A DNA stretch of 64,000 bases from Colius striatus (Eukaryota; Chordata; Aves; Coliiformes; Coliidae): the NCBI RefSeq assembly GCF_028858725.1, contig NC_084789.1, forward strand, positions 41,695,594-41,759,593, given 5' to 3'. Position 1 is the stretch's first letter. Every line of letters starts with the position of its first letter. Shown in pieces: positions 1 to 21,000 of this stretch. The translations under genes and the position numbers were made by a program. A model generated the notes under the pieces. It saw nothing but the letters and a program-made list of their open reading frames with translations. It searched no databases and was not told the origin of the DNA.

Positions 1-10270
<10,270 letters not shown>

Positions 10271-11699
10271 AGCTCTTCCTGCTCTGGAGGTTTTTACCTT
10301 GGTGAAAGAAGGAATTGCAAAAGCTTCCAGCCAGCCCTGCAGGGGAGCAGCAAGTGCAGGTACTGGTGGCTTGTGCTGAAGTAGGATAGCGGAGCAGCAG
10401 CTCGCTGCGCTCGGGCCTCGCTTCTGGCGTCTCTTCCGATCCAGTTCCAGGCCACGGCCCGAGCTGAGGTGTTCCCCGGCACAGGGGGAGTCACTTGTTT
10501 TGGGTGTGAGCGTTAGATTGAGCTTGAGAGTGGTGGGTGGAAATTCCTGCTTTTCAGAGGAACGTGGTTGTGCTTCTCAGCAGCCCAGGGGCTGGGCCAG
10601 GACGCCTGGTGCTCGGCTTCCCACGTGAGCCCGGCAGCGGCGGCGCTTGCCCCGGCAGGAGGTTGGGTATCTTCAGTGCAGCTGCGGTTGTTTGTGCCAA
10701 GAAGAGCTGGCAAACTTCCTCCTCAGCTGCAGAAGAAACTTCACGTCTCTGTAGGGCTTTAAGTAGCATCATCTCTACATCAAGCCTTCTGCAGGGGGAA
10801 AATAACAGCCATGAGTAGCTGGGTTCTTGGTTTCACCTCCCACCCTTCCCCGCAGACACTTGTTTCTTGAATCAGAGAAGGACTTTGTTCCCAGAAAGAG
10901 CTTTGCTTGCAGCCCTCACCTTCAGCTCTCCCCCCTGCCCTGGCAGCTGCTGCTCTCCGAGGCCTTGCTGGCGGCGGGGGCAGGAAGAGGCTGTGCTGTT
11001 CCTCGGTGTGCACAGGGAGGGGTTTATCTCTCCATCCTCCCACCGCTGACTTGGGCCTTGATGGGAACTGTCCCATCCAGGCACCGTCCCAGGGAGGGGG
11101 AAGGGCTCAGGCAGGGTCTGGGTTTCGCTGCAGCCTTGGTGGAAGCTCTCAGTGCTGGCTCTGCCAGGCCCTGCTCAGCCCTGACGGGGTGGCACCAGGC
11201 TCTGTGCTGCTCCCCTCATGTCAAAACACGCTCACAGCTCGGCTGGGCAGCTGGGCCCTCAGTGCCTTAAGCTTTGAGCTCTTGGGGTGTATTTTCAGAG
11301 TGGTTTGAGGATTTTTTGGGTATATTCATGCATGCTCACCCTTGTGTGACCCACAGCACGAGCAGAGGGAGGTGTGAGCTCTGAGAGTGCTTGCTGAAGC
11401 CTTTGCACACCAGGAAATCACAGGTGCTAGGCAGGGTGCTGTGGCTTTTCCAGGGGCTGTCTGCACCCAGGCTGAACAGAGAAACAGCTCCCCAAAAGCC
11501 AGGCAGGCCCTGCCACATCCATCCTGCTCTGGGGGAACACAGAGGAGCAGGAGCACTGGCGGTTCTCAAGTGAAGTTCACCTAAAAAACAGCAGGGCAAC
11601 GTTCAGCACTGGGGCTGTCTTTTTGAGTCATATGCTCCTTAAGAAAGTGATGCTCTTTCCCTTTGGTCTCCTGCAGCATCAGCTGAATTTGTTACACTA
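10271..11699 (+). other. MAP3K14: Probable proximal 3' UTR of MAP3K14
   Basis: This follows the stop codon of MAP3K14 directly. Open frames here are short and have no recognisable domain. I saw no AATAAA on the + strand between the stop and the minisatellite. The 3' UTR therefore either uses a weaker signal here or continues through the minisatellite to the AATAAA at 16052. Confidence 0.5.
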
Positions 11700-14600
11700 G
11701 GCAGTGCCAGCCCTGAACACAAAACTAAGGCAGTGTCACTCCTGAACCAATGCAGAGACACCCCTGAGCACAAAACCAATGCAGAGACACCCCTGAGCAC
11801 AAAACCAATGCAGACACCCCCCTGGGCACAAAACCAAGGCAGAGACACCCCTGAGCCCAAAACCAAGGCAGAGACACCCCTGAGCCCAAAACCAAGGCAA
11901 TGTCACTCTTCGAACCAATGCAGAGACACCCCTGAGCACAAAACCAATGCAGTGTCACTCCTAAACCAATACAGAGACACCCCTGAGCCCAAAACCAATG
12001 CAGAGACACTCCTGAGCCCAAAACCAAGGCAATATCAGTCTTCAAACCAAGGCAGAGACACCCCTGAGCACAAAACCAATGCAGAGACACTCCTAAACCA
12101 ATACAGAGACACCCCTGAGCACAAAACCAATGCAGACACCCCCCTGGGCACAAAACCAATGCAGAGACACCCCTGGGCACAAAACCAATGCAGTGTCACT
12201 CCTAAACCAATGCAGAGACACCCCCGAGCCCAAAACCAATGCAGAGACACCCCTGAGCACAAAACCAATGCAGAGACACCCCCGAGCCCAAAACCAATGC
12301 AGAGACACCCCCGAGCCCAAAACCAATGCAGAGACACCCCCGAGCCCAAAACCAATGCAGAGACACCCCCGAGCCCAAAACCAAGGCAATATCAGTCTTC
12401 AAACCAAGGCAGAGACACCCCTGAGCACAAAACCAAGGCAGAGACACCCCTGAGCACAAAACCAAGGCAGAGACACCCCTGAGCCCAAAACCAAGGCAGA
12501 GACACCCCTGAGCCCAAAACCAAGGCAATGTCACTCTTCGAACCAATGCAGAGACACCCCTGAGCACAAAACCAATGCAGTGTCACTCCTAAACCAATAC
12601 AGAGACACCCCTGAGCCCAAAACCAAGGCAGAGACACTCCTGAGCACAAAACCAATGCAGAGACACTCCTGAGCCCAAAACCAATGCAGAGACACCCCCG
12701 AGCCCAAAACCAATGCAGAGACACCCCCGAGCCCAAAACCAATGCAGAGACACCCCCGAGCCCAAAACCAATGCAGAGACACCCCCGAGCCCAAAACCAA
12801 TGCAGAGACACCCCTGAGCCCAAAACCAAGGCAATATCAGTCTTCAAACCAAGGCAGAGACACCCCTGAGCACAAAACCAAGGCAGAGACACCCCTGAGC
12901 ACAAAACCAAGGCAGAGACACCCCTGAGCCCAAAACCAAGGCAGAGACACCCCTGAGCCCAAAACCAAGGCAGAGACACCCCTGAGCCCAAAACCAAGGC
13001 AATGTCACTCTTCGAACCAATGCAGAGACACCCCTGAGCACAAAACCAAGGCAGAGACACTCCTGAGCACAAAACCAAGGCAGAGACACTCCTGAGCACA
13101 AAACCAAGGCAGAGACACCCCTGAGCCCAAAACCAAGGCAGAGACACTCCTGAGCCCAAAACCAATGCAGAGACACCCCTGGGCACAAAACCAATGCAGA
13201 GACACCCCTGGGCACAAAACCAATGCAGACACACCCCTGGGCACAAAACCAATGCAGTGTCACTCCTAAACCAATGCAGAGACACCCCTGAGCACAAAAC
13301 CAAGGCAGAGACACTCCTGAGCACAAAACCAAGGCAGAGACACTCCTGAGCCCAAAACCAATACAGAGACACCCCTGAGCCCAAAACCAAGGCAGAGACA
13401 CTCCTGAGCACAAAACCAAGGCAGAGACACCCCTGAGCCCAAAACCAATGCAGAGACACCCCCGAGCCCAAAACCAATGCAGAGACACCCCTGAGCCCAA
13501 AACCAAGGCAATATCAGTCTTCAAACCAAGGCAGAGACACCCCTGAGCACAAAACCAAGGCAGAGACACCCCTGAGCACAAAACCAAGGCAGAGACACCC
13601 CTGAGCCCAAAACCAAGGCAGAGACACCCCTGAGCCCAAAACCAAGGCAGAGACACCCCTGAGCCCAAAACCAAGGCAATGTCACTCTTCGAACCAATGC
13701 AGAGACACCCCTGAGCACAAAACCAAGGCAGAGACACTCCTGAGCACAAAACCAAGGCAGAGACACTCCTGAGCACAAAACCAAGGCAGAGACACTCCTG
13801 AGCACAAAACCAAGGCAGAGACACCCCTGAGCCCAAAACCAAGGCAGAGACACTCCTGAGCCCAAAACCAATGCAGAGACACCCCTGGGCACAAAACCAA
13901 TGCAGAGACACCCCTGGGCACAAAACCAATGCAGAGACACCCCTGGGCACAAAACCAATGCAGTGTCACTCCTAAACCAATGCAGAGACACCCCTGAGCA
14001 CAAAACCAATGCAGAGACACCCCTGAGCCCAAAACCAATGCAGTGTCACTCCTAAACCAATGCAGAGACACCCCTGAGCACAAAACCAATGCAGAGACAC
14101 CCCTGAGCACAAAACCAAGGCAATATCAGTCTTCAAACCAATGCAGAGACACCCCTGAGCACAAAACCAATGCAGTGTCACTCCTAAACCAATACAGAGA
14201 CACCCCTGAGCCCAAAACCAATGCAGAGACACTCCTGAGCCCAAAACCAATGCAGAGACACCCCTGAGCCCAAAACCAAGGCAATATCAGTCTTCAAACC
14301 AATGCAGAGACACCCCTGAGCACAAAACCAATGCAGAGACACCCCTGGGCACAAAACCAATGCAGAGACACCCCTGGGCACAAAACCAATGCAGAGACAC
14401 CCCTGGGCACAAAACCAATGCAGAGACACCCCTGGGCACAAAACCAAGGCAATATCAGTCTTCAAACCAATGCAGAGACACCCCTGAGCCCAAAACCAAT
14501 GCAGAGACACCCCTGAGCCCAAAACCAATGCAGAGACACCCCTGAGCACAAAACCAAGGCAATATCAGTCTTCAAACCAAGGCAGAGTCACCCCTGAGCA

Positions 14601-14765
14601 CAAAACCAAGGCAGAGACACCCCTGAGCCCAAAACCAAGGCAATATCAGTCTTCAAACCAATGCAGAGACACCCCTGAGCACAAAACCAAGGCAGAGACA
14701 CCCCTGAGCCCAAAACCAAGGCAGAGACACCCCTGAGCACAAAACCGAGGCAGGGCCAGCACTGA
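11700..14765. repeat. 3.07-kb minisatellite, 29-bp unit, about 100 degenerate copies
   Basis: Units read roughly CAGAGACACCCCTGAGC followed by ACAAAACCAATG (29 bp). Recurrent variants are CCGAGCCC, CTGGGCAC, CTCCTGAG and AATG/AAGG. Shorter interspersed units of about 22-23 bp begin GTGTCACTCCTAAACC, ATATCAGTCTTCAAACC or ATGTCACTCTTCGAACC. The ATGTCACTCTTCG variant recurs near 11,897, 12,533, 13,005 and 13,677, so blocks of several units have been copied together. The array has almost no stop codons on the minus strand, which creates spurious open frames of more than 360 codons. It is non-coding by my reading. Confidence 0.95.
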
Positions 14766-16051
14766 GCAGACATCTGTTAAAAAGTAGAACTCCTGTGGAA
14801 GAACTGCACCTGCTCAGCACTGTGGGCATAGTTTTTGTAGCACTTTTTGTTCTAAAGCACTTAATCCCCTGTCCCAAATAGGCACCTAATTGTATCTCAA
14901 ACACCACCTTAAGAGACATTGTAGTGAGCAGTTAACACATGATGCAGTCCCTGCCAGGAAGGAGTGGGGGGAAGGGCCAGGCTGTCTCGACTTGGTCTTT
15001 TCAGATGCCATAAACTGCTAAGAATTCTAGGCTCTGGAGCAGGAGGGAGCAAAATGCCTCCTCAGGGCTCCCAGGAGCTGCTGAGTCCAGTGCACCAGCC
15101 AAACCCCACGCCTGGCGTCTCCCCCAGGGCAGGGGGGGAAAGGAAGGGAAGGGGAGAAATCTGTTGGCTGTTTCTAAGAGCCCGTTGGTGCTGTGTGGCT
15201 GTGAGGCAGGGCTGGGGATGATGTGTCAGTGTGAAACAGCCTGGGCCCTTCCCCTGGGCTGAGGCTTTGGCTGTTGTCTGCATCAAGGCTTGAGTGCCCA
15301 GCTCCTTGGCTGGTGCTCAGCTCCAGCTGTGCAGGAGGCAGCAGCTCTCTCTCCCTTGCCAGGGCTCCCCAGCCTCATGCTTCGTCCGTAGCATTAACCT
15401 GCATCTGGGGGCAGCAGTGCAAAGGGAAGGGGAGCAGTCAGCCCCCACTGCCAGAACCAGGCAGATGCTGTCCCCCTGCTCCTCTCTCACACCAGCATTA
15501 GCCTCTTGCAGCCTGTCTGTGCTGTCCAAACCCCTCAGCCCAGCAGCAGGGCTCTGGGCCCTGCCCAGACACACGTTCTCCTCTCAGGAGGGACTCTGGC
15601 ACTCTCAGGCTTTTACCACCTCAGCTCTCTCCTGCCACCAAGACAATTTCCTCTTGATGTGCCTGGTCGTTGTTGCAGTGACAGGCATCAAAAGTGCAGC
15701 TTCCAGCCCAAGGCCTGTGCTGCAGCACTGACAGAAAGTCAGAACTGTTCATTATGTACCGTAAGACTTGGCTGAAGCTGTGCCTAACAGACCAGGGTGT
15801 TGAGGCAGAACCCCATTCAGGGTAGGGAGGAATCCCAGAGGCCCAGACACAGAGGGCTCTTGGCCTGTAGCTGCTTTCCCAGGGTGTGGAAGGGTCACTG
15901 TGCAAAGCAGCAGGAAGCTGCTGGTGGGGGGACTGGGCAGTGCTGGGGGAGGCCATGGGACAGACAGTTTGTACCCAGCAGATGACACTTTATCACACTG
16001 TGACTTCTGGAAATGAACATTGTGGAGCTGGATTTGCACAGGGGAAAGGAG

Positions 16052-16057
16052 AATAAA
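16052..16057 (+). terminator. MAP3K14: AATAAA poly(A) signal, candidate distal 3' end of MAP3K14
   Basis: This is the only canonical AATAAA I found on the + strand between the MAP3K14 stop and the FMNL1 3' end. It is followed within about 30-50 nt by T/G-rich sequence (GCTTGTTTC, GTAGTGGTTT), typical of a downstream element. If used, it gives a 5.8-kb 3' UTR that contains the whole minisatellite. Confidence 0.45.
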
Positions 16058-17055
16058 GCTGGATAACAAAAAGCTGCTTGTTTCTCATGGGTAGTGGTTT
16101 GATACATTGTCCCAGAGGTGCTGAGTCAGAGCTGGTTCAAGGGAAGCCTGTCCTGGTTAAACTCTGCTCTCTCCTGCCCTACTTTCTGGGGGATGTGTTT
16201 CTGGGTCTGAAGAGGCAGCAGCACTTCTGTCAGGTCTGAGCTAAATGCGCTTGTATCTGTTATCAGGCAGAGCATCCCTCCTCCTGTCACTGTGAGTGTT
16301 CCCAACAGTGGGAACAGCAGCTGTGGGGTGCAGAGAGGCCGAGCTTGGGAGAGGCACCCACAGCTCTGGGCAAGCACAGGGAGCTGCTGGGCTCAGCTTG
16401 GGTGGTGTGTGGCTCTGAAATGGGTGCAGGGCCCTGGGCTGTGCTGGTGGCCAGTGAGTGAGGGCAGGTATCTGCCCCTGTGAACCCCAGGCTGAGCTGG
16501 GAGGGGTGCTGTTGTCACTTACCTGTGTTTGTCCCGTGAAGGCAGAAGGCAAGTCAGGTGTCTCCACTCAGAAAGGCAGATGTGTTGTCACCAGACGTCC
16601 TTGCAGATGCAGATCAGCTCGGGGAAGAACCAGAGCAGCCCTTGTCTCTGAGGACAGCCCCTGTAAAAGGGCTGCTGGGGGGCTTTGCCCTGATTCTTGT
16701 GCTGCACCCAGCCTCAGCTTCACACTGGGGGCGGCAGAAGCTGTGCCCCCCTCACCCAGCAGAGAGAGCTGGGAGCCTTCTCCTTAAGGACACAGCCAGC
16801 AAGAAGTAGGGCTACTCCTGGGAAGAGCCCCAAGTCCTGGCTTTTCCCTTCTGTCATCCTCTGGCACTCTAATTCCTCCTCATCCACCCCAGCCAGGAGG
16901 CTGCCAGGAACCCTGGAGTCACCCAGCCTCAGGCAGCAGGTCAAAAACACATCCTCTGCTTCAAACCACTCCCAGGAGTGTGATACCTGCTCCTGGCAGC
17001 TCCTCCTTAACAAGGTCCCACTTGTTAGTGCAGCAACAAGCACCAGCTGCTGCAT

Positions 17056-17088
17056 CCCTCCTTCCCTCCCTCCCTCCCTCCCTCCCTC
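17056..17088. repeat. (CCCT)n microsatellite
   Basis: About eight tandem CCCT/CCTT tetramers just beyond the proposed FMNL1 poly(A) site. Confidence 0.85.
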
Positions 17089-17145
17089 AGGTGCCACACC
17101 AAGCTCTCCCCTTCCCCCAGACCAGAGCTTCGTCCTCGCAGTCAC

Positions 17146-17151
17146 TTTATT
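17146..17151 (-). terminator. FMNL1: AATAAA poly(A) signal of FMNL1
   Basis: TTTATT on the + strand reads AATAAA on the minus strand. It lies about 790 nt downstream of the FMNL1 stop at 17935, implying cleavage near 17125-17135 and a 3' UTR of about 0.8 kb. Confidence 0.6.
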
Positions 17152-17934
17152 CCCGGTTCTGCTTTACATTGACAGGCCTTCAGTATAGAAAAATAATGTG
17201 TACAAAGGAGCAGTTGCTGTTTTACACGGTGGCTTCCAGGCATTTATGTTACACCTTCGCTCCCGGCGCAGCCCCGAGCGCGAGCAGCTTCATTACAGCA
17301 GGCAGCCCCGCGCCCTGCCGCTCACACACCCCTGTGTGAGCCACGCAGCCCGGCCTGGGCACAGGGGGTGTTCAGTCCCTGCTCCCCGTGCACTGGGAGA
17401 CTTGAAGGAAGACATAGAAAGTAGCAGCCCTGCCAGCTCCTGGGGCTCGGGCAGTGCCCAGCGTGGGAGCTTTGCAGCGCGCCCCTCGCTGGGGAGGTGC
17501 TCCCGGGGCTCAGAGAGGGCAGGGGGACATGGGGGAGAGGTGCAGGGACGGCTGTGCCCCCGCCCCACACCCCTCCCGCAGCGGGGCATCAAAGGCACCA
17601 GCAAGCTGAAGCGGGGCACAGCAGCGCCCGGGGCCGGCCCGAGGCCAGCGCGCACCGGAGCAGCTCTGGGGCAGGGCTGGGGCAGCCCCTTTGGGTTTCC
17701 TCCCTTCCAGGACAAGCTGGAGCCCGCTGTCTGCTCCCTGCACGTTCCCAGGAGGGTCCCCCAGCCGTGCAGGCCTGCAGGAGAGCAGCTGGGGCACGGC
17801 TAAGCAAGCACCAGGAGCGCCCTGGCCGGAGCCGGGGCCGTGCGGGCGGGAGCAGGCGCGGAGCGGCCGGGAGCGGGCAGCGGCCCCCGTGCCCCGCGGG
17901 ACGTCCTGCGGGTGCTGGGCCGGTGCTGGGCCGG

Positions 17935-18032
17935 TCACAGCGCGATGTCCGGCGTGGGCTGCAGGCTCTGCCCCCGTTTCTTGGCGCTGCCACGGCCCTT
18001 GTCCGCCCGCCGGTACGGGTTGTTCCGCAGGT
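17935..18032 (-). CDS. FMNL1: FMNL1 last exon, alternative C-terminus 1 ([11 protein letters not shown] type)
   Basis: The acceptor GGTGCAG precedes 18032. The exon joins in phase to the upstream donor at 18707, giving EDIIS then [15 protein letters not shown] and the terminal PDIAL, with TGA at 17935-17937. The DLRNxPYRRAD tail is the known alternative formin-like C-terminus. It replaces the basic DAD extension and changes the autoinhibitory end of the protein. Confidence 0.85.
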
Positions 18033-21000
18033 CTGCACCAGGGAGGCCGACACACGTGAGGGCTGGGAGCTGCTGCCCCACAGCCCCCCACAGCCCCCCA
18101 CAGCCACTCACAGCCCCCCACAGCCCCCCACAGCCCCCACAGCCACCCCCCGCCTGCAGACGGGTACTGGGGAGAGGCCTGACCCGCTGCACACAGAGCC
18201 ACGAGCAACCAGCCTGGGAGACCCCGTTCTCTCAGCACTTTGTGTGCTCAGCACCTTATCCTGGCGCTGGGGCTGGGGCTGACTTTCAGCATGAGGCAGA
18301 GCCCGGCTGCCCTGCCCCACGGCCGAGGGGAGGATGGGCACCGGGAGCCCCTGCCCGTGCCGTGCCCGCCCCGAGCCTGCCCGGCCCTGGTACCTAGAGA
18401 GGACTCTCCTCGTTGAAGCTGACGTCGCAGAAGAGCCGGGACGAGCGCTTGCCCGTCCTGGCCGTGAAAGGAACAGTTTTCAGAGCTGAGCAGAGCAATC
18501 CAGAGCCACAGTGAGGAGGAGGAGGGAAGAGGAGGGAGGAGAAAGAAGCAGAAGAGGAGGAAGAGCTATGAGCCAGGACAGAGAGCGCTCAGCACCGTGT
18601 GGGATGAGGTGCTACAAGTGGCTTTAGTCCCCCAGTCGGGCTCAGTGGCCCTCCAGCTCCAGGCTGTGACAGCCCCCCACAGCGACAGTGACACCCAATC
18701 CCTCACCTGAAATTATATCCTCGATGGCCCCGTCCTTCCCTTCGTAGATGAGAGGCTCCTTCACCATCTGCCTCTTCTTCAGCTCAGCAATCATGTCCAT
18801 CTGCTGCCTCTTGGCTTTCTGGACGGGCATCTGCAGTGGGGACAGCGTGGGGTGAGCGATGTGGCCTCCTCACATGAGAGAGGGGCCCCATCCTCGCTCC
18901 CCACTCAGCCCCCTCTCTGCCAAGCCCTGTTTTGCACTTCCCCACCACTCAGCCCACTTGTGGGCTGCCCCCAGGACAGACACTGGGAGCACCTTCACCT
19001 CAGGCTGGTCCTCGCTGCCAGGGGGGCTGCATTCTGCTTCTTTGGCCGCAGCCTCTTGTTTCTTCCACAGCTCAATGTCCTGCTCTGCTTTCTTGGGGGA
19101 AGCACAGAGGTGTGCTGAGCTGGGGGGATGCTGAGCTGGGGGGGTTGCTGAGCCAGGGAGGGCCCTGCAGCAGGACTGCAGCCCCTCCTTTTCCTCCCCT
19201 CAGCAGCCCCCAGCTCCTCTTCAGCATCTCCTCCACCCACCTCGAAGGGCAGCACAGAGCTGCCCTGTCAGCCCTTGGCCTCAGGGGTGGCTTCTGCTGC
19301 TCACTCCAAAGTGGAGCCAGGCCCCCTCAGACCAGGAACAAGGCCCCCCCTGTCCCCTCATACCTTGTAGGCTCTGATGAAGCGCATGAACATGGGGAAG
19401 AAGGTGGTTGGGGGACTGGTCTTGGGATTCTCCCCAAAATACTCCACAGCTGACTCGTAAGCCTCCTGCAGGCAGAGACACCCCGGTGCAGGGGCTGGGG
19501 CTGGGCAGCAGCACCCCATCACCCACTGCCTCCTTCCACCTCCATGTGCCCCTCTGCACCCCCCCAGCTCCCGGCAATCTCTCTGGAGCCACGTCCCAGC
19601 CAGGAGCCTCTCCCGTGTGGCAGAGGTGTGAGCAGAGGGCACCTCAGGGTGCCCCCACCTCGGAACGAGGGGTGCCAATCCTGCCCCACCACCCAGCACC
19701 CACCTTGGCGGTTTTGCTGTCAGCCTGCAGCTTCTCCATCACCTCCAGGTTGACTTTGAGGAATTCCTTGAGCACGAGGCTGTCGTCCTGCCGCATGAAC
19801 TCCTTGCGGGTCAGCTCCATGCCCTGCTGCAGCCCCCGCACGTCCTGCAGCACGCTGTCCAGGGACACTGCGGGGAGGGTGGGCGGCGGGGTCAGGCCAG
19901 GCAGTGCCCTGTGTGCCCCCCGCAGCCCGGTGCCCGCGGGCACTACCTGTGCCAGCCTTGTCGAGGAAGTGCAGCTCGGTGTGGAAGCCAGTGAGCTCGG
20001 GGTACTTCTCCATGATCACCCGCACCAGGTAATGCAGCAGCGTTTGCTTGCGGTCCGTCGACTTCATCTCCAGCAGCTGGGAGAAGGTGGCATCAGCTTC
20101 CCAACGCCACCACCTCACCCCTGCTCACGGCAGGCTCTGGTGGCCCTCCATCCTCACAGCAGGATCTGCACATCTCAGTCCCCACAGCTGGATCTGCAGC
20201 TCCCCATCCCCACAGCTGGATCTGCAGCCCTCCATCTCCCCACCTCTGCTCCCTTCCAACCCCCACAATCAGTTCTTGTGCAGCTCCATCCCTTAGCTCC
20301 TCCATGTGCCTCTCCAGCCCTACAGTCTCTGTCCCTCCGTGCCCACAGCTGACTCCTCTGCCCCTCCATCCCCACACCTCTACAGCTGCTCCCCACACCT
20401 CTCCAAACCCTGCAGGTGGCCCCTGCATCCCTCCATGCCCACAGCCAGTTCCCGTGCCCCTCCATCCCCGAGGCTGGTCCCTGGGCACCGGCAGCCCCCC
20501 GGCCGTACCGCGTCGAGGCTCTGCAGGCGGAAGCCGTAGGCTGCGCCGCGTTTGCTGCTGTTCATGTAGTTGCCGAAGGCCAGGACGATCTGCGGGGACA
20601 CAAGGGACACGGCTGGTGCCCGCCGGGCTCGGCAGGGAGAGGGCACGGTGCCCACGCACGGCCCGGCGGCGCCTGGCGTCCCCCGCGCTCCTCACCTCCA
20701 GGATGTTGCGCAGCTTGCTGGAGGACTTGAGCGACATGGAGGCGGCGATGATGGCGTTGAGTTGCTGCGGGCGGGAGGAGGAGCGTCAAGTGCCCCGCCA
20801 CGGGGACCCCCCAGCGGCCCCCCGGCCCCTGCCGCGGCACCCACCGGCGTGAGCAGCTGGGCCGTGTCGCCGAAGCTGCCCAGGAAGATCATGACGTTCA
20901 TGCGCTCGGCCAGGCGCGGGATCCGGCCGAAGCGCAGCATGAACCGATCCTCGTCCGACAGCTCCTCGGGCGGCTGCTGCTCGCGCTCCAGCTTCCCCAT

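Larger units (their letters stand above)
14766..17125. other. Convergent intergenic region between MAP3K14 and FMNL1
   Basis: Unique, moderately GC-rich sequence without a recognisable coding exon. It holds a candidate + strand poly(A) signal at 16052-16057 and a CCCT microsatellite at 17056-17088. Open frames of 80-160 codons overlap on both strands and have no domain signature. Confidence 0.5.

Noticed and set aside
12392-13950. Minus-strand open frames of more than 360 codons rich in GVSALVLCSGVSLPWF repeats
   Set aside because: They are a by-product of a 29-bp tandem repeat that lacks stop codons in several frames. The period is not a multiple of three, all frames give repeats, and there is no splice, start or domain support.
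17497-18282. 261-codon + strand open frame at the FMNL1 3' end
   Set aside because: It is antisense to the FMNL1 3' UTR and last exon, with GC-driven composition and no domain.
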